DNA from: JBDRZD01 sp964623395 | Lineage (GTDB): Bacteria; Hydrothermota; Hydrothermia; Hydrothermales; Hydrothermaceae | Length of the DNA: 32,979 bases | Direction: 5' to 3' | Assembly (NCBI GenBank): GCA_964623395.1 | Contig: CAZUSI010000007.1 | Location: 1-32,979 of the forward strand | Translations under genes and position numbers: made by a program | Shown here: positions 1-5,683 of the stretch, piece by piece | Numbering within the stretch: position 1 is the stretch's first letter | How the letters are laid out: each line of letters opens with the position of its first letter | The notes under the pieces: generated by a model | What the model saw: the letters and a program-made list of their open reading frames with translations, nothing else | Databases searched by the model: none | What the model was told of the DNA's origin: nothing

Positions 1-17
1 TTTAAATTATAAGGGAA

Positions 18-47
18 TTGATTTAAATTTTTAAAATACTTTAAAAT
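18..47 (+). promoter_or_regulatory. Predicted sigma-70 promoter of the Bor-like lipoprotein gene
   Basis: TTGATT at 18-23 and TAAAAT at 42-47 are separated by 18 bp, the same spacing as most other promoters in this window. Transcription would start near 54, giving a leader of about 48 nt that contains the G-rich half of the inverted repeat at 58-77. A minus-strand TATAAT (6-11) lies just to the left and could serve a gene beyond the window edge. Motif match only. Confidence 0.5.
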
Positions 48-57
48 AAAATTTTTA

Positions 58-77
58 AAATGGGGAGAAGGGGTAAA
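58..77 (+). repeat. Left arm of a 20-bp inverted repeat flanking the first gene
   Basis: The sequence at 58-77 matches the reverse complement of 433-452 at 19 of 20 positions (core AAATGGGGAGAAGGG). This arm lies in the predicted 5' untranslated leader of the first lipoprotein gene, between its promoter and ribosome binding site. The two arms enclose the gene exactly and could pair in the mRNA. Confidence 0.8.
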
Positions 78-101
78 TCTTAAAAAATGAAAGGAGGAAA
101 A

Positions 102-428
102 ATGAAAAAAATTATTGCAACTGTTCTTATTTTATCATTTATAGGTTGTTATGCGGTAAGATATGTTGCTCCAGTAGGTAAAGATGTAAAAGTGCTGGAT
201 GAAGCATCTCCTGCAAAGGTAAAGGTTCAGAAAAAAGTATGGTATGCATTGTATGGTCTTATTCCATTAACAGATAATTCAACAGCAGATTTAATTCAAA
301 AATACAATTTAAAGAATGCAAGAGCAACAAGCAAATTCACAATTTTAGATTACATTATTTCTGCTTTTACAGGTTATGTAACAATAGTTACATTGACAAT
401 AGAAGTTGAAGGTGAACCTTCTGAATAA
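102..428 (+). CDS. Bor-like small outer-membrane lipoprotein
   Basis: A 108-residue lipoprotein. The N-terminus is a signal peptide with lipobox FIGC (Cys16 is the predicted lipidated residue). The mature part has a KKVWYALYGLIPL segment, then a basic linker and a hydrophobic, beta-prone end ending in an acidic tail. This layout (K-x-W-x-x-x-x-G-L-x-P, then ...ISAFTGYVTIVTLTIEVE) resembles the Bor/Iss family of small surface lipoproteins. I chose ATG 102 because AAAGGAGG lies just before it; an upstream ATG at 87 would put that ribosome binding site inside the gene. It is the first of four small lipoprotein genes and has its own promoter and flanking inverted repeat. The family assignment is by overall pattern and is moderate; function is unknown. 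Confidence 0.75.
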   Translation: MKKIIATVLILSFIGCYAVRYVAPVGKDVKVLDEASPAKVKVQKKVWYALYGLIPLTDNSTADLIQKYNLKNARATSKFTILDYIISAFTGYVTIVTLTIEVEGEPSE

Positions 429-432
429 ATTT

Positions 433-452
433 TTTAACCCTTCTCCCCATTT
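433..452 (+). repeat. Right arm of the inverted repeat flanking the first gene
   Basis: Reverse complement of 58-77 with one mismatch (core CCCTTCTCCCCATTT). It starts four bases after the stop codon and its last two bases overlap the -35 element of the next promoter, so it lies in the 3' untranslated region of the first gene. Confidence 0.8.
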
Positions 453-480
453 GACTTTTTTAAATAAAATACTTTATAAT
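451..480 (+). promoter_or_regulatory. Strong predicted promoter of the coiled-coil lipoprotein gene
   Basis: TTGACT at 451-456 and a perfect TATAAT at 475-480, spacer 18 bp. The start codon is 30 bp further on, with AAAAGGAGG between. The sequence closely resembles the promoter at 1836-1864, which serves another lipoprotein gene. Confidence 0.75.
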
Positions 481-510
481 TTATGTAGTTTTTTAAAAGG
501 AGGTATTTTT

Positions 511-780
511 ATGAAAAAACTTATAGCAGGAATGGTGGTGATGGCATTCCTTATAGGATGCGAGGGGCCTGCAAAAATAAAGGAAGATGTGGAAACACTG
601 AAAGGAAATGTGACAGAATTGCAAGGAAAGGTAAAAGAACTTGAAGGTAAAATAATGGAACTTGAAGGTAAGATAACACAACTTGAAGGGAAAATAACAC
701 AAATGGAAAGTAAAACAATGCCAACAAAAGGAACTGTTCCAAAAGAAAGTGGCACTTTGCCACCTGTAAGGAAAAAATAG
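511..780 (+). CDS. Small coiled-coil lipoprotein (Lpp-like architecture)
   Basis: An 89-residue lipoprotein: signal peptide with lipobox LIGC (Cys17), then a helical heptad-repeat domain at roughly residues 20-70 built from units of the form (E/Q)LEGKI(T/M), and a Pro/Thr/Lys-rich tail ending PPVRKK. Leu/Ile/Met residues recur every seven, as in a trimeric coiled coil. Size, lipidation, coiled coil and a basic C-terminus recall the Braun lipoprotein Lpp, but sequence identity to Lpp is not claimed and there is no evidence of peptidoglycan linkage beyond the terminal lysines. ATG 511 is chosen for its AAAAGGAGG site; the longer reading frame from 406 begins before the promoter. It is followed after 10 bp by the next lipoprotein gene, so the two are probably co-transcribed. 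Confidence 0.8.
   Translation: MKKLIAGMVVMAFLIGCEGPAKIKEDVETLKGNVTELQGKVKELEGKIMELEGKITQLEGKITQMESKTMPTKGTVPKESGTLPPVRKK
619..723 (+). repeat. Tandem 21-bp repeats encoding the coiled-coil heptads
   Basis: About five copies of a 21-bp unit, best conserved at 640-660, 661-681 and 682-702 (each starting CTTGAAGG). Each unit encodes one heptad, so copy-number change would lengthen or shorten the rod without a frameshift. Confidence 0.75.
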
Positions 781-790
781 GAGGTGAAAT

Positions 791-1531
791 ATGAAGAAAT
801 ATTTAATGATAGGTGTAGGAATAATTCTAATAGGTATATATTTTTATGGTTGTCCAAAAGGAGAAGTTCCTGAAACACCAAATGTTCATACAGTAAAAGT
901 AATTCAAAATGGAGGAGGATTAAGATTTGAATGGGATGCTGTTGAAGATGCTGATGGATATAGGGTTTATGCAGATGGTGTTAAAAAATATGAAGGAACA
1001 AATTTATATTATGAATTAACAGATCCTGCAATGGAAGTAGAAATTGTTGCCTATAATGATGAAGGTGAATCAGATCCATGGACACTTGATTTAACTCCAA
1101 AAGCTACATTAAGTGTAAAAGTTTATGATGCTCTTGATCCAGATCCTAATCATCCATCCTATGTAGAATTTGTAAATGGAGTTGCTACACCAAGGAATGC
1201 TAATTATAAACAGCAGGCATGGATGTTATTTTACAGAGATTCAGTAAGCACAAATTCTCATAATAATCCAAATGTTGATGCAGGATTTTCTGCAATTTCA
1301 GGTAGCATTGATGATGCAAAAATTGCTCCGGGTGTAGGAAATTATATTACAAGAGATAAAGCAATTGAAGGGAGTGCATATTACATATGGTTTGATTTTG
1401 AGCCAATAAATGTAATGGGAGAAGAGGATTACTTCGCAAAGATGAAGATAACAGCAAAATCAGGTTATGAATATACAGTTGATTTTTACTTCCAGACATT
1501 TAAAGGACTTCGCTGGGTAAAAACAAAGTAA
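791..1531 (+). CDS. Lipoprotein with an N-terminal fibronectin type III-like domain
   Basis: A 246-residue protein starting with a signal peptide and lipobox FYGC (Cys21). Residues about 30-105 look like a fibronectin type III fold: TPNVHTVKV, then LRFEWDAVEDADGYRVYADG, VEIVAYNDEGESDPW, with the W-D and Y-x-V positions typical of Fn3 strands. The remaining 140 residues, beginning TLSVKVYDALDPD and ending YTVDFYFQTFKGLRWVK, look beta-rich and I do not recognise them. AGGAGGTG precedes the ATG. It follows the coiled-coil lipoprotein after 10 bp and is followed by a strong terminator, so the pair forms one transcription unit. A surface or periplasmic binding role is plausible, but no ligand can be inferred. 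Confidence 0.75.
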   Translation: MKKYLMIGVGIILIGIYFYGCPKGEVPETPNVHTVKVIQNGGGLRFEWDAVEDADGYRVYADGVKKYEGTNLYYELTDPAMEVEIVAYNDEGESDPWTLDLTPKATLSVKVYDALDPDPNHPSYVEFVNGVATPRNANYKQQAWMLFYRDSVSTNSHNNPNVDAGFSAISGSIDDAKIAPGVGNYITRDKAIEGSAYYIWFDFEPINVMGEEDYFAKMKITAKSGYEYTVDFYFQTFKGLRWVKTK

Positions 1532-1551
1532 AAAATAAAAGAGAAAAAATT

Positions 1552-1575
1552 AAGGGGAGGCATTTGCCTCCCCTT
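1552..1575. terminator. Rho-independent terminator, probably bidirectional
   Basis: A perfect 10-bp stem (AAGGGGAGGC paired with GCCTCCCCTT) with an ATTT loop. On the plus strand it is followed by a T-tract (terminating the lipoprotein unit ending at 1531). Read on the minus strand it is followed by a T-rich run, so it can also end the tRNA-Arg transcript coming from the right. Confidence 0.9.
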
Positions 1576-1586
1576 TTTATTTTATA

Positions 1587-1660
1587 CGCCCCCGGCAGGA
1601 CTCGAACCTGCAACCCTCGGATTAGAAATCCGATGCTCTATCCTATTGAGCTACGGGGGC
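1587..1660 (-). tRNA. tRNA-Arg(TCT)
   Basis: Read on the minus strand, the gene starts GCCCCCG and ends CGGGGGC plus discriminator G, giving a 7-bp acceptor stem. The D arm has GCTC/GAGC, the anticodon stem TCGGA/TCCGA encloses loop TTTCTAA (anticodon TCT), and the T arm has GTTCGAGTC. CCA is not encoded. It reads AGA, the dominant arginine codon in this AT-rich genome. Confidence 0.95.
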
Positions 1661-1671
1661 AAACAAATTAA

Positions 1672-1701
1672 ATGATAAAGGAAATTGAATATATTTTTCA
1701 A
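1672..1701 (-). promoter_or_regulatory. Promoter of tRNA-Arg, back to back with the tRNA-Met promoter
   Basis: On the minus strand TTGAAA (1701-1696) and TATCAT (1677-1672) are 18 bp apart, and the tRNA 5' end (1660) lies 11 bp beyond the -10. One base separates its -35 hexamer from the plus-strand -35 at 1703. Confidence 0.65.
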
Positions 1702-1702
1702 A

Positions 1703-1732
1703 TTGAATTTATAATTTTTTATTCTTTATAAT
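1703..1732 (+). promoter_or_regulatory. Promoter of tRNA-Met
   Basis: TTGAAT at 1703-1708 and TATAAT at 1727-1732, spacer 18 bp. The tRNA starts at 1743, so very little 5' leader would be transcribed. Confidence 0.7.
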
Positions 1733-1742
1733 TAAATTTCTT

Positions 1743-1814
1743 GGCGACGTAGCTCAGGGGTAGAGCAGGGGTTTCATAAGCCCTGTGTCGGCGGTTCAAA
1801 TCCGCCCGTCGCCA
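1743..1814 (+). tRNA. tRNA-Met(CAT)
   Basis: Acceptor stem GGCGACG/CGTCGCC, discriminator A, D arm GCTC/GAGC, anticodon loop TTCATAA (anticodon CAT), T arm GGCGG TTCAAAT CCGCC. CCA is not encoded. The G1-C72 pair argues against the initiator type, which usually has a 1-72 mismatch, and the overall sequence is like elongator tRNA-Met. A tRNA-Ile with lysidine-modified CAT cannot be fully excluded. Confidence 0.92.
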
Positions 1815-1835
1815 TTATTTTTAAGAAGTATTTAT

Positions 1836-1864
1836 TTGACTTTTTTTATTAAAAACTTTAAAAT
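1836..1864 (+). promoter_or_regulatory. Promoter of the SPOR lipoprotein gene
   Basis: TTGACT at 1836-1841 and TAAAAT at 1859-1864, spacer 17 bp. The bases around the hexamers resemble the promoter at 451-480. The start codon is at 1897 after an AAAAAGGAGG site. Confidence 0.65.
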
Positions 1865-1896
1865 TTATTTTTAAATTTTAAAAAGGAGGTTTTTTT

Positions 1897-2400
1897 ATGA
1901 AAAAATATGTAATGATTATTGTGGGAATAAGTATAATATATGCATGTGCACCAAAGGCAACTCAACCTTCAGCAAAACCCCCTGAGGAAGAAGTTATAAT
2001 AATAGGGGAAGAGGAAACTTCTAAACCAGCTGAATCACCTACAGTTGAAGAAGGTGAAATAACTTTTGAAGAGGCAACACCTACACCTACTGAGATTGAA
2101 GAAGCAGTACCTACACCAACACCTACTGAAAAAGTAAGTCCAGCACCTTCAAAACCCCTTTATGGATATAGAGTTCAAATACTTGCTACTTCAAATAAAG
2201 AAAAAGCAGATATGTTTGCGAAAGAGGCACAAGCACGTTTTAAGGATCAAAAGGTATATGTTGAATTTGTTTCACCCTATTATAAAGTAAGGATTGGTGA
2301 TTTTCTAACAAGGGAAGAGGCAGAAACATTCAGGGCAAGAGCAAAATCTCTTGGTTATTTTGATGCTTTTATTGTTGAAAGTCCTATAACTCCGAAATAG
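1897..2400 (+). CDS. SPOR-domain lipoprotein
   Basis: A 167-residue lipoprotein with lipobox IYAC (Cys17), a disordered acidic and Pro/Thr-rich linker at about residues 20-85 (TPTPTE-type repeats) and a C-terminal SPOR domain from about residue 88 (YGYRVQILATSNKEKADMF ... VEFVSPYYKVRIGDF ... AETFRARAKSLGYFDAFIV). SPOR domains bind denuded peptidoglycan glycans, usually at the division site; proteins such as RlpA and DedD are examples. The lipid anchor suggests outer- or inner-membrane attachment with the domain in the periplasm. It has a good AAAAAGGAGG site and its own promoter. rdgB follows after only 4 bp, so the SPOR gene probably heads the operon that continues to the right. Confidence 0.9.
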   Translation: MKKYVMIIVGISIIYACAPKATQPSAKPPEEEVIIIGEEETSKPAESPTVEEGEITFEEATPTPTEIEEAVPTPTPTEKVSPAPSKPLYGYRVQILATSNKEKADMFAKEAQARFKDQKVYVEFVSPYYKVRIGDFLTREEAETFRARAKSLGYFDAFIVESPITPK

Positions 2401-2404
2401 ATAT

Positions 2405-2992
2405 TTGGAATTTATTCTTGTTTCAAAAAATAAAAGTAAATTAAGGGAATTTGAGAGCTTTTTTAAGAATTTAAATATTAAATTTATCCCTTTTTATAAA
2501 AATATTTGTGAAGAAGGATTAACTTTTTTTGAGAATGCATATTTAAAAGCAAAAGAAGGTTTTAAAGAAAAAAGAATTGCATCAATTGGTGAAGATTCTG
2601 GACTTGTTATTGATTATTTATATGGAATGCCAGGTGTATTTTCAAATAGATTTTATAAAGAAGGGGATTATAAAGGGAATATAAAAAAAGTTTTAGAAAT
2701 TTTAAAGGATGTCCCTTTTTATAAAAGAAAAGCAAAGTTTGTTTCAGTAATAGTTTTATTTTTAGGAGAAAATAAATTTTTTAGTTTTAAGGGTGAGGTT
2801 GAAGGATTTATAAGTTTTGAGGAAAAAGGTAAAGAAGGATTTGGTTATGATCCAATATTCCTTTATCCTGGACTTGGAAAAACATTTGCTGAAATTCCAC
2901 TTGAAATTAAAAATAGAATAAGCCATAGAGCAAAAGCATTGATGGAATTTAAAAAATTTATAATAGAAAATGAAGGCAATATTTTTAGATAG
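2405..2992 (+). CDS. rdgB: RdgB/HAM1 family non-canonical purine NTP pyrophosphatase
   Basis: A 195-residue enzyme expected to hydrolyse dITP, XTP and related damaged purine NTPs to the monophosphates, so that they are not built into DNA. Family motifs are clear: ILVSKNKSKLREF near the N-terminus (canonical ATxNxxKxxE region), GEDSGLVIDYLYGMPGVFSNRF (metal- and base-binding), GKEGFGYDPIF and the C-terminal SHRAKAL. The start is TTG at 2405, set by alignment to the family N-terminus; no good Shine-Dalgarno precedes it, which suggests translation coupled to the SPOR gene ending 4 bp upstream. Its 3' end overlaps the next gene by 23 bp. Length is normal for the family (about 190-200). Confidence 0.93.
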   Translation: MEFILVSKNKSKLREFESFFKNLNIKFIPFYKNICEEGLTFFENAYLKAKEGFKEKRIASIGEDSGLVIDYLYGMPGVFSNRFYKEGDYKGNIKKVLEILKDVPFYKRKAKFVSVIVLFLGENKFFSFKGEVEGFISFEEKGKEGFGYDPIFLYPGLGKTFAEIPLEIKNRISHRAKALMEFKKFIIENEGNIFR

Positions 2993-3485
2993 AGATGGAA
3001 CAATAATTAAAAATGTTCCATATTTAAATGACCCTGAAAAAATTGAATTTTTACCTTTTGTCTTTGAAGGCTTAAAAATTCTTTCCTCTTACAATTTTTC
3101 ATTTTTTATAGTTACAAATCAATCAGGTGTTTCAAGAGGTCTTATTAAAATTTTTAATTTAAGAAAAATACATAAAAAAATTAAGGAAATTCTAAAAAAA
3201 GAAGGGATAGAAATTAAGGAAATTCTTTATTGTCCCCATTTACCAGAAGATAATTGCAATTGTAGAAAGCCAAAAACTGGTTTAATTGAAAAAATTTTAA
3301 AAAAGTATAAAATTGATTTAAAAAATTCTTATTTAATTGGTGATAAAGAAGAAGATATTTTACTTGCAAAAAATGTTGGTATAAAAAGCATTTCTTTATC
3401 AAAAAATATAAGTGTTAAACCTGATTTTTTTGCAGAGAATTTTAAAGAGGCAAGTTTATGGATAATAAAAGATTATTCTTCTTAA
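2970..3485 (+). CDS. gmhB: GmhB-type HAD phosphatase (heptose-bisphosphate phosphatase family)
   Basis: A 171-residue HAD-superfamily phosphatase. Motif I is FLDRDGT (Asp7 nucleophile, Asp9), motif II TNQSG, and motif IV LIGDKEEDILLA. The insert C88-P-H90 ... C96-N-C98 is the zinc site typical of GmhB, which removes the 7-phosphate from D-glycero-D-manno-heptose 1,7-bisphosphate in heptose/LPS precursor synthesis; histidinol-phosphatases of the HisB-N type share the same site. GmhB fits the envelope-rich context better, and no other his-operon gene except a solitary hisC lies in the window. The exact substrate cannot be fixed from sequence. It overlaps rdgB by 23 bp and the next gene by 28 bp. 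Confidence 0.82.
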   Translation: MKAIFLDRDGTIIKNVPYLNDPEKIEFLPFVFEGLKILSSYNFSFFIVTNQSGVSRGLIKIFNLRKIHKKIKEILKKEGIEIKEILYCPHLPEDNCNCRKPKTGLIEKILKKYKIDLKNSYLIGDKEEDILLAKNVGIKSISLSKNISVKPDFFAENFKEASLWIIKDYSS

Positions 3486-4087
3486 TTTTTTTATTTCTTT
3501 TAAATTTTAGACTTGCAAGAGTTAAATATGAAGGAGGAGGTGATTGGTATAATGATCCTGAAATTCTTCCAAATCTTGCAAGGGAAATTTCAAAAAGAAC
3601 AGAGTTAAAAATAGAACCTGTTCAAGATATAGTTGAACCCTCTGATAAAAAAATATTTCAATATCCCTTTTTATTTTTAACAGGACATGGAAGGGTAAGT
3701 TTTTCACAAGCAGAGGCAAAAAATTTAAGAGAATATCTTTTAAAAGGAGGTTTTCTTTATATAGATGATGATTATGGAATGGATGAATATATAAGGGAAG
3801 AAATCAAAAAAATTTTTCCTGAAAAAGAACTTCTCCCTGTTCCTTATGATCATCCAATATATCATATATTTTATGATTTTGAAAATGGACCACCAAAAAT
3901 TCATGAACATTATCCTGGTCCACCACAAGGACTTGGAATATTTCATGAAGGAAGATTATTAATTTTTTATACTTATAATTCAAATATTTCTGATGGATGG
4001 ACGGATGCCTATAATGACCCACCTGAAAAACAAGAAGAAGCAATAAGAATGGGCATAAATATACTTCTATATGCAATTTTATATTAA
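3458..4087 (+). CDS. DUF4159 family exported protein
   Basis: A 209-residue protein with an N-terminal signal or anchor segment (LFFLIFLFLLNFRLA), followed by a DUF4159-type domain: RVKYEGGGDWYNDPEILPNL, FLTGHGRVSFSQAEAKNLREYL, GGFLYIDDDYGMD, and PYDHPIYHIFYDF. Members of this family are related to glutamine-amidotransferase-like folds and often sit at the end of larger membrane proteins in Bacteroidetes and similar diderms; their biochemical role is not established. Here it is a free-standing, apparently secreted version. The start overlaps gmhB by 28 bp and there is a 51-bp gap before the next gene. Family assignment is good, function unknown. Confidence 0.8.
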   Translation: MDNKRLFFLIFLFLLNFRLARVKYEGGGDWYNDPEILPNLAREISKRTELKIEPVQDIVEPSDKKIFQYPFLFLTGHGRVSFSQAEAKNLREYLLKGGFLYIDDDYGMDEYIREEIKKIFPEKELLPVPYDHPIYHIFYDFENGPPKIHEHYPGPPQGLGIFHEGRLLIFYTYNSNISDGWTDAYNDPPEKQEEAIRMGINILLYAILY

Positions 4088-4138
4088 GAACCTATTTGAA
4101 AGATGAATTGTCTAAAATTTTGAAATGAGGAGGTGAAG

Positions 4139-4570
4139 ATGAAAACACTGATTAAGACAATAGCAGTTTTAATGGTGATACAATTTAAAGCCCTCTTTTC
4201 TTTTGAGCATATAGCACTTTTAACAGAACCAAGAATTTTAGAAGAACTTGGACTTACAAAAGAACAGAGAGAAAAAATAAGAAGTATACATTTTGAAATA
4301 GAAAAAAATGCTGAAAATATAAAAAGTAAAATAAGAATTGAGGAGATTGAACTTAGAGAACTTCTTTTTGAAGAAAAACCAGAGATTAAAAAAATTGAGG
4401 AAAAAATAAAGAAAATAGGGGATTTGAATTCAGAATTAAGAATTTTAAAAATGAAAAAATTTTTAAAAATAAGGGAAATTCTTACTCCTGAACAATTTGA
4501 GAAATTCAGAGAAATTGTTAGAGAAAGACCATTTTTAAGGGAAAGAATAAGAAGACATTTTAGAGATTAA
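4139..4570 (+). CDS. Spy/CpxP-like periplasmic protein with LTxxQ motifs
   Basis: A 143-residue protein with a signal peptide (TLIKTIAVLMVIQFKALFS) and an almost entirely alpha-helical, charged mature part. Two copies of the LTxxQ signature of Spy/CpxP/CnrX proteins are visible: LGLTKEQREKI and LTPEQFEKFREI. Family members are periplasmic chaperones or stress sensors. ATG 4139 is preferred over GTG 4133 because GAGGAGG lies at the right distance. The stop codon overlaps the ATG of the sigma factor gene, so translation is probably coupled. The order Spy-like, ECF sigma, zinc anti-sigma suggests that the protein is the periplasmic sensor or the principal target of this sigma factor; this is inference from context. 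Confidence 0.8.
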   Translation: MKTLIKTIAVLMVIQFKALFSFEHIALLTEPRILEELGLTKEQREKIRSIHFEIEKNAENIKSKIRIEEIELRELLFEEKPEIKKIEEKIKKIGDLNSELRILKMKKFLKIREILTPEQFEKFREIVRERPFLRERIRRHFRD

Positions 4571-5079
4571 TGGATGATTATAAAAGGAGGAGAAAATTGG
4601 AGGAATTTATGAATCTTTATTCAAAAAAAATTTTCAATTTTTTAAATTATGCGATTGGAGATAAAGAGGAAGCAAAAGATCTTGTTCAGGATGTTTTTTT
4701 TAAAGTATACAAATCTTTGCCAAAATTTAGGGGAGATTCTTCTCCATATACATGGATATATAAAATTGCAATAAATACATTGAGAAATTATATAAAGCAA
4801 AAGAAAATTAAAAAAATTTTTTCCTTAGAAAAAATTCCTGAAGAAATTCAAATGGGATATGATCCACCTGGAAGACCATCTTCTCTTTTATATGATGCTT
4901 TTAAAGAAATGCCCCATGATCTAAAAGAAGTTATTTTGCTTTATTATTATGAAGAATATGGAACAAAGGAAATTTCTGAAATTCTTGATATTCCAGAAGG
5001 GACTGTTAAATCAAGGCTTTATAGGGCAAGAGAATTTATAAAAAATTATTTGGAGAAAAGGGGAGTATATGGAGTGTGA
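4570..5079 (+). CDS. ECF-family RNA polymerase sigma factor
   Basis: A 169-residue sigma factor. Region 2 covers about residues 12-80, with the core-binding and -10 recognition stretch AKDLVQDVFFKVYKSL and PYTWIYKIAINTLRNYIKQ. Region 4 covers about 105-165, with MPHDLKEVILLYYYEEYGTKEISEILDIPEGTVKSRLYRARE forming the -35-binding helix-turn-helix. Regions 1.1 and 3 are absent, as in ECF (RpoE-like) factors. It overlaps the Spy-like gene by one base and the downstream anti-sigma gene by 11 bp. No distinct ECF promoter is evident upstream of the Spy-like gene. Confidence 0.95.
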   Translation: MDDYKRRRKLEEFMNLYSKKIFNFLNYAIGDKEEAKDLVQDVFFKVYKSLPKFRGDSSPYTWIYKIAINTLRNYIKQKKIKKIFSLEKIPEEIQMGYDPPGRPSSLLYDAFKEMPHDLKEVILLYYYEEYGTKEISEILDIPEGTVKSRLYRAREFIKNYLEKRGVYGV

Positions 5080-5683
5080 AAAATATAAGGAATTTTTATG
5101 GGATTATTTAGAGGGTAAAGAAATTCCTTATGAGATTTTAAAACATGTTGAAAGTTGCAATTTTTGTTTAAAAGAGATAGAAAAGATAAAAAAGACAATT
5201 GAAATATTAGATAATTTAAAGGAAAATTTAATAGAGCCATATGATATAAAAGAAGATGTCTTTGAAGAAATAGAAAAATATGAAAGGTTAAGGAAAAATG
5301 TTAAAAATTTTTCATTAATTGCTACACCTTTTTTCTTTACTTTTTTGTTATTTATAATATTTAATTTTTATAAAAGTAAAAAAACAATTGAAATAATATA
5401 TCCTAAGGAAATCCAAATCTTGACTCCCGAGGAAGTTTATTTTGCGTTTAAAATTCCTGAGAATAAAAATTTTATTGCTCAAATTGATTCTTATGATATT
5501 ACTCAAGATATTGAATTTTTCAAAGATATTTGTTTTTATGATGCAAGAAATTTTGAAATAGACCCAGGTTTTCATATTTTTAAAATAAATATTTTTGATG
5601 AGAAAGGAAAAATTATAAAAAAAGTTGAAAAAATTTTTTATTTAACAAATTATAAGTGTGAAGAATACACTTATTCTCCTTAA
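5069..5683 (+). CDS. Zinc-finger anti-sigma factor with one membrane segment
   Basis: A 204-residue protein. The N-terminal cytoplasmic part has the zinc anti-sigma signature C3 ... H26-x3-C30-x2-C33. A transmembrane helix follows at about residues 81-100. About 100 periplasmic residues come after it, with a beta-rich segment IEIIYPKEIQILTPEEVYFAFKIP that resembles an Ig- or Fn3-like fold, ending with a potentially disulphide-prone YKCEEY. The position directly after the ECF sigma gene (11-bp overlap) makes it the likely cognate membrane anti-sigma factor, releasing sigma after an envelope signal. The partner and the signal are inferred. The gene ends next to the convergent gene on the minus strand with no spacer. 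Confidence 0.88.
   Translation: MECEKYKEFLWDYLEGKEIPYEILKHVESCNFCLKEIEKIKKTIEILDNLKENLIEPYDIKEDVFEEIEKYERLRKNVKNFSLIATPFFFTFLLFIIFNFYKSKKTIEIIYPKEIQILTPEEVYFAFKIPENKNFIAQIDSYDITQDIEFFKDICFYDARNFEIDPGFHIFKINIFDEKGKIIKKVEKIFYLTNYKCEEYTYSP

Noticed and set aside
87..101. ATG at 87 as start of the first gene
   Set aside because: It would place the AAAGGAGG ribosome binding site inside the coding region; the ATG at 102 has correct spacing and begins a proper lipoprotein signal peptide.
474..881. Open frames on the minus strand opposite the coiled-coil lipoprotein gene
   Set aside because: They mirror the 21-bp repeats and have no ribosome binding site or family signature; the plus-strand gene explains the region.
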